Shown: positions 6,772 to 10,040 of the stretch, piece after piece
Position numbering within the stretch: position 1 is the first letter of the stretch
Layout: each line of letters opens with the position of its first letter
From: Spirochaetia bacterium
GTDB taxonomy: Bacteria > Spirochaetota > Spirochaetia > PWKH01
Assembly: GCA_007128345.1 (NCBI GenBank)
Contig: SKXS01000249.1
Coordinates: 1 to 10,040 of the forward strand
Direction: 5' to 3'
Length of the DNA: 10,040 nucleotides
Notes under the pieces: generated by a model
The model's database searches: none
What the model was told of the DNA's origin: nothing
Seen by the model: only the letters and a program-made list of their open reading frames with translations
Program-made: the position numbers and the translations under genes

Positions 6772-7648
6772 CCGCATGAGTCACACAGAGCGCATCGCGA
6801 ATCATTCGTGTGAAGGCCAGCGGTGCGTCACTGACAAACCAGCGTACTCCCATATCTATAAGCCACCTGAGCACCATTGGGGACGGAGGTTTCATGCAGA
6901 CCTGAAAATCCACCCCCAGTTCACCGGTACACCGCAGAGCGTCCCGCAGAAACCTCTCAGGCAGCGCTGAGACAATCACACCATCAGACTCGCAGGCATG
7001 CAGATGGACCTGCACCTGGGTAAGTCCGTGAAAATGTGTCTGCTCCAGTGCAGCAAAGCGGGTCTGGATTGCACTGGCTGATCCGCTGCACCAGGTCATA
7101 GTTCGGGCCCCCGGGAGGCATTCCTGTATTTCTGCACAGCGCTGCTCATCTGCGTGGATGAATATAATACGGTCCGCAGTACTGTAATCGTTCAGCATCT
7201 GAGCAATTGCCTCAATTGATGCATCTTTTATCTCAAGGTAGAGCCTGCGGGACGGATAACCCTGCATGAGTGCAAGCAGATCCCCCAGCTTAGGAACTTT
7301 GAACCCTTTGAACTGCCGACCATGTCTGATTCCAGCATCAGCCGTCTGGATGTCGTGTATGGTCAGCTCATTGACCGGCTTCGCAGATATCTGCTCAGGG
7401 GCTTCAGCAGTCCTCTCCAGGGTGCGGTCATGGATGCAGACAAGCGTTCCGTCAGCCAGCGTCCTGACATCTGTTTCGGGAATTGCTGATGCGAACTGCC
7501 AGGCATAGAGCATGCTTTCCAGGGTATTTTCAGGAACTTCGTCACTTCCTCCGCGATGCGCCTGAAATATATAGGAACCGAGCACATCGAAAGGACTGCG
7601 TATGGATGCGGTGTTCATATCCGCTATCATGGGGCGGCATAGTTTCAT
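6713..7648 (-). CDS. Glycerophosphodiester phosphodiesterase (GDPD/UgpQ family)
   Basis: A 311-residue enzyme expected to hydrolyse a glycerophosphodiester to glycerol 3-phosphate (or a related phosphate) and an alcohol. It carries the full GDPD signature: AHRGG with His31 and Arg32, PENT, ETDV (Glu58, Asp60), DGTLVCIHD with His73, LEIKD (Glu139, Lys141) and the late WFVSDAP. No signal peptide is seen, so it is cytoplasmic like UgpQ. The start is uncertain: TTG 7654 lies 11 bases after AAAGGAAG, ATG 7648 is the first ATG, and ATG 7618 would still keep the whole barrel. The C-terminal tail of roughly 30 residues beyond SDAP is encoded partly opposite the end of the convergent isomerase gene. 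It diverges from a GNAT gene. It may act on substrate brought in by the PotC-like importer further right, as UgpQ does with UgpBAEC. Confidence 0.93.
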   Translation of the reverse strand: MKLCRPMIADMNTASIRSPFDVLGSYIFQAHRGGSDEVPENTLESMLYAWQFASAIPETDVRTLADGTLVCIHDRTLERTAEAPEQISAKPVNELTIHDIQTADAGIRHGRQFKGFKVPKLGDLLALMQGYPSRRLYLEIKDASIEAIAQMLNDYSTADRIIFIHADEQRCAEIQECLPGARTMTWCSGSASAIQTRFAALEQTHFHGLTQVQVHLHACESDGVIVSALPERFLRDALRCTGELGVDFQVCMKPPSPMVLRWLIDMGVRWFVSDAPLAFTRMIRDALCVTHAVKVLPMQAVVGGQSSEYLH

Positions 7649-7654
7649 TGTCAA
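7626..7654 (-). promoter_or_regulatory. Possible promoter overlapping the start of the GDPD gene
   Basis: On the minus strand TTGACA (7649-7654) and CATGAT (7626-7631, 4 of 6 bases of the -10 consensus) are 17 bp apart. Transcription would begin near 7619, almost on the in-frame ATG at 7618. If real, the protein would start at 7618 from a nearly leaderless message. A chance match within coding sequence is just as possible. Confidence 0.3.
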
Positions 7655-7680
7655 TACGTGAACAGCTTCCTTTCGAATAC

Positions 7681-7709
7681 CTTTTCATGGTATGCTTCCC
7701 CATGAAAGG
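7681..7709. promoter_or_regulatory. Dyad over the GNAT gene ribosome site, operator or hairpin
   Basis: CTTTTCATGG (7681-7690) pairs with CCATGAAAGG (7700-7709) over 10 bp with one T-G wobble and a 9-base loop. The right arm holds most of the AAAGGAG ribosome site (7705-7711) of the GNAT gene. The loop contains TATGCT (7691-7696) preceded by TGG, a possible extended -10. If that promoter is used, the dyad is a DNA operator; if transcription starts further upstream, it is an RNA hairpin that hides the ribosome site. Confidence 0.45.
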
Positions 7710-7717
7710 AGCTGATT

Positions 7718-8293
7718 ATGCTTGATAAGTCCCTACCGTATATTGATCTTATCATGAAGCGCCCTGCAGGAGCCGCTCTCATGGAACCAAGGCTGCCCGA
7801 TGGATACAGTATTCGCCATTTTATTCCGGGAGATGAGGTTTACTGGGCAGAAATAGAAGCATCGGTCGGCGAGTTCAATCGTGAGATGGATGCGCTGCTC
7901 TATTTCCAGAAAACCTTTCTTCCCTGCGTCAAAGAATTGGAGAGGAGGTGTCTGTTTGTGTGCAATACTGAGGATGTTCCGGTCGGAACATTCACTATCT
8001 GGTGGGCGTATACTGGAAAACGACGAGACCCTTGGGTGCACTGGGTCGCTGTACGGCCGGAATTCCAAAAACAAGGGTTAGGAAAGGCTGCCATCGCTTC
8101 GGGAATGAAGCTGGCCTGCGAAATTGAAGGTGACCGGGATATGTACCTGCATACGCAGACCTGGAGCTGGCAGGCAATCCGACTCTACCAGGAAGCAGGG
8201 TTCTGTATCACAGACGAAACAGGACTGGGCGGGCACACCAATGACAACCATCAGCAGGCTCTAGCCGTCTTGAAGCAGTATATTAGCTTATAA
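7718..8293 (+). CDS. GNAT-family N-acetyltransferase
   Basis: A 191-residue acetyl-CoA-dependent N-acetyltransferase. The central strand and acetyl-CoA loop read WVAVRPEF followed by QKQGLG (117-122), which fits the Q/R-x-x-G-x-G/A signature. Motif B follows as LHTQTWSWQAIRLYQEAGF (144-162), with the usual aromatic and NxxAxxLYxxxGF-like spacing. The acceptor is not evident; an amino sugar, small amine or protein terminus are all possible. AAAGGAG (7705-7711) sits 6 bases before the ATG, inside a dyad. It is divergent from the phosphodiesterase gene and convergent with the next binding-protein gene, so it is probably a single-gene unit. Confidence 0.92.
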   Translation: MLDKSLPYIDLIMKRPAGAALMEPRLPDGYSIRHFIPGDEVYWAEIEASVGEFNREMDALLYFQKTFLPCVKELERRCLFVCNTEDVPVGTFTIWWAYTGKRRDPWVHWVAVRPEFQKQGLGKAAIASGMKLACEIEGDRDMYLHTQTWSWQAIRLYQEAGFCITDETGLGGHTNDNHQQALAVLKQYISL

Positions 8294-8299
8294 CGAAGC

Positions 8300-8323
8300 A
8301 CCGGGCCCGTTTCCAGGCCCGGT
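8300..8323. terminator. Two-way terminator hairpin between GNAT and binding-protein genes
   Basis: ACCGGGCC (8300-8307) and GGCCCGGT (8316-8323) form a perfect 8-bp GC-rich stem with an 8-base loop. It fills the 42-bp gap between two convergent stop codons. T-runs on both sides are weak, so it may act with Rho or mainly as a 3'-end stabiliser. Confidence 0.7.
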
Positions 8324-8335
8324 AACATAATCTGC

Positions 8336-9493
8336 TTACTGGGTCATCAGCACATTCCGAACGAATTCAGCTATCATATAGTCTTTGTAAGGAGCGGGGA
8401 ACCACGCAAGAGCGTTATTTTCTCGGTCCTCTTCAGTGAGCAGGGTGCCTTCAATGGGAATGTCGATTCTTGAGGGATATGCACCCAGCATTTCAAACTT
8501 CTTAATCTGCTGCTCCTTGCTGGTGATATGAGCAATAAAAACTGCAGCAGCAGCCTTGTTCGGCGCATTCTTCAGGATGCCCATGGTATCTCCGCCGCCT
8601 GCAGCACCCATCTCTGGGATGTACATCTGTGCCCGGGTGAAGATATTACCGCGGTTCATCATATCCTGGACATTGTCATCCCATCCAAATGTCATGGCCA
8701 TTTCGCCGTCATTGATCCTGATGATTGAATCATTGTTGGAAACGGTGAAGGTCAGCTTGTCTTTGCGGTCATTGAACCACTCCCAAGCGAGATCCCAGTT
8801 AGCTACCTTCTCCGGAACTACTTCGGTATCTCCAACATATTTCTCCAGTCCGCCGGTGGTGTGCTTAATTACGGTGTGCACAAAGGACTGCCCTGAACCG
8901 CCGCGTGACGGATCATTGAACCCGAACAGTTTCGGATTTGCATCAATCCAGGCTTCAAGTTCAGCAAAGGTCTGGGGAGGATTGGATACACGCTGCGGAT
9001 CATAGAGAATACCCGTCTGGTTTCTATGGAACGGTGCTAAATACCCGTGGGTAAGCACACCTTCCTGGACGATCCAGAGGGACGGTGCCAGTTGGTCAGC
9101 ATCTGGGATAATATCCTTGATCGGCCCGTAGAAGAGATCAAGGTCCATGGTTGTCTTCACCCACTGCCCACCGACGATCATTGCATCTACTGTACCTACA
9201 GGTCTATCTTTCTCAGAAATGACCTTGTTGAAATTGGCAGTCTGGTCACCGATGACCAAGTTTACTTTGATGCCATACTGCCGCTCGAAATCCGCTGCAG
9301 CTTCCCTAAAATAGTCCGGGAAGTACCAGGAATAAAAGGTTACCTGTCCTTGCGCCTGAGCGGTTTCCACGATCTCCTCCCAGGTGGCTGTCTGCAGATC
9401 AATTGTAGGAGCGGCTTCCTCCCGCGCACCTGCCGCGAATACCATTCCTGCAGCAAGCATCAAGACAAGAACTACTGCACATAATTTCTTCAT
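8336..9493 (-). CDS. ABC importer solute-binding protein (PotD/Fbp-like)
   Basis: A 385-residue periplasmic binding protein. The signal peptide is clear: MKK, a hydrophobic core to about residue 20, and an AGA cleavage site near residue 23; no lipobox. VTFYSW (51-56) at the start of the first lobe, DFERQYGIKVNLV (68-80), TVDAMIVGG (101-109), GILYDPQRV (161-169) and DPSRGGSGQSF (194-204) fit the family that binds polyamines, thiamine, phosphonates, iron or similar polar ligands. The general layout also recalls YnjB. I chose ATG 9493 because GGAGGT (9501-9506) precedes it by 7 bases, and the signal peptide then begins with MKK. It follows a PotC-like permease gene in the same direction after a 43-bp AT-rich gap and ends the operon. 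Ligand unknown; a glycerophosphodiester is possible given the nearby GDPD gene. Confidence 0.93.
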   Translation of the reverse strand: MKKLCAVVLVLMLAAGMVFAAGAREEAAPTIDLQTATWEEIVETAQAQGQVTFYSWYFPDYFREAAADFERQYGIKVNLVIGDQTANFNKVISEKDRPVGTVDAMIVGGQWVKTTMDLDLFYGPIKDIIPDADQLAPSLWIVQEGVLTHGYLAPFHRNQTGILYDPQRVSNPPQTFAELEAWIDANPKLFGFNDPSRGGSGQSFVHTVIKHTTGGLEKYVGDTEVVPEKVANWDLAWEWFNDRKDKLTFTVSNNDSIIRINDGEMAMTFGWDDNVQDMMNRGNIFTRAQMYIPEMGAAGGGDTMGILKNAPNKAAAAVFIAHITSKEQQIKKFEMLGAYPSRIDIPIEGTLLTEEDRENNALAWFPAPYKDYMIAEFVRNVLMTQ

Positions 9494-9531
9494 ACAATAT
9501 ACCTCCATGTATAAATGAATTTATTTATTAC

Positions 9532-9559
9532 CAGCATCACATCTTACCAAGCGATGCTG
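9532..9559 (-). promoter_or_regulatory. Weak hairpin at the permease stop codon
   Basis: CAGCATC (9532-9538) and GATGCTG (9553-9559) can pair over 7 bp with a 14-base loop at the end of the permease gene. A tract made almost wholly of A and T follows (9510-9530 on the plus strand) before the binding-protein ribosome site. It might protect or cut the message between the two genes. A short stem with a long loop may be chance. Confidence 0.25.
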
Positions 9560-10040
9560 CTAAATAATCCGACTTAAGAAACCTTTCCACAACGAAAAGC
9601 ATAATGATGTTCGGGGTCATCATGATTAATGCCACAACCGAAGCATTCGTCCGTATGAAATTGTACCCCATGAATGAGAAAAGAATTGTCGGTATCGTTT
9701 CAAATGTCGGGGTTCCTATAATAAAGGTCAGGTTGAACTCCTCAATGCTTACGATGAATGCGAATATCATACCGGCCAGCAGTCCCGGCCTGATCATGGG
9801 GAGAAAAATATCCTTGATCTTTACGAATGTAGTAGCCCCCAGGTTCTCCGCAGCATCAATCACATCCTGCGGTATGGACTGGAAGCTCGTTGTAAGCACC
9901 CTGATCATGTAGGGCATACCCATGAGGGTATGGGCCAGCACAAGACCGAAGAAGCTCTGGCTCAGCCCAAAGTTGGCAAACACCCTGCTGAGAAACAGCG
10001 CAACAACCATTCCAGGCATGATAATTGGCAGAAGCACCAC
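9537..10040 (-). CDS. ABC permease, PotC-like (partial, N-terminus beyond window)
   Basis: The C-terminal 167 residues of an inner-membrane permease of the polyamine/thiamine/iron type. The frame runs off the right edge; the edge codons are GTG GTG inside a hydrophobic helix and are not a true start. The coupling loop reads DVIDAAENLGATTFVKIKDI (59-78), with the conserved AAxxLGA and, shortly after, FLPMIRPG, typical of PotB/PotC-type proteins and different from the CUT1 loops in the left operon. Several membrane segments follow (for example IIMLFVVERF near the end). It precedes its binding-protein gene, so the usual order is reversed compared with the left operon. An ATPase gene may lie to the right. 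Confidence 0.93.
   Translation of the reverse strand: MVLLPIIMPGMVVALFLSRVFANFGLSQSFFGLVLAHTLMGMPYMIRVLTTSFQSIPQDVIDAAENLGATTFVKIKDIFLPMIRPGLLAGMIFAFIVSIEEFNLTFIIGTPTFETIPTILFSFMGYNFIRTNASVVALIMMTPNIIMLFVVERFLKSDYLAASLGKM

Noticed and set aside
7718..8293. GNAT gene as an antibiotic-resistance acetyltransferase
   Set aside because: Only the generic acetyl-CoA fold is visible; nothing marks an aminoglycoside or other drug acceptor.
8556..9484. Two open frames of about 145-149 codons on the plus strand opposite the second binding-protein gene
   Set aside because: Both are contained in the antisense of a well-supported gene and show no domain; they reflect codon bias in the real frame.

Overview
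This is an ordinary bacterial window of roughly even base composition. It is densely packed and built around carbohydrate or polyol uptake and catabolism. Two classical secreted solute-binding proteins and the 'VFAAGARE' style of signal-peptide end recall spirochaetes of the Sphaerochaeta/Spirochaeta type. That is inference from style only: the window holds no rRNA or other marker gene. I see no mobile element, CRISPR array, tRNA or phage gene.

Left operon, plus strand (about 134-4863). A very AT-rich leader (1-133) with probable promoters feeds five tightly spaced genes: a HAD-family phosphatase; an unrecognised His/Cys-rich 252-residue protein that overlaps it by ATGA; a family-1 sugar-binding protein; and two CUT1-type permeases of the MalF and MalG kinds. 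Hairpins sit before and after the binding-protein gene. The 12-bp one after it looks like the device that keeps binding-protein mRNA more abundant than permease mRNA. The importer has no ATPase gene here, so it probably uses one encoded elsewhere.

Middle (4946-6771). A 10-bp hairpin separates this operon from a convergent minus-strand gene for a TIM-barrel isomerase that closely resembles IolI (2-keto-myo-inositol isomerase). That gene diverges from a second xylose-isomerase-like TIM-barrel gene. Their 125-bp shared promoter region has two good sigma-70 promoters and a perfect 10-bp palindrome over one of the -35 boxes.

Right (6713-10040). A cytoplasmic glycerophosphodiester phosphodiesterase on the minus strand overlaps the second isomerase gene tail to tail by 59 bp. 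It diverges from a GNAT acetyltransferase gene across a dyad that covers the latter's ribosome site. A GC-rich hairpin then separates the GNAT gene from a second ABC import operon on the minus strand: a PotC-like permease (cut by the window edge) followed by its solute-binding protein.

Reading the genes together: one importer brings in a sugar or polyol, and the two TIM-barrel enzymes plus the HAD phosphatase would process it. The phosphodiesterase may supply or process a phosphodiester brought in by the second importer. An inositol or glycerophospho-inositol theme fits but is not proven. I found no clearly new system. The least explained items are the 252-residue protein and the regulatory dyads.
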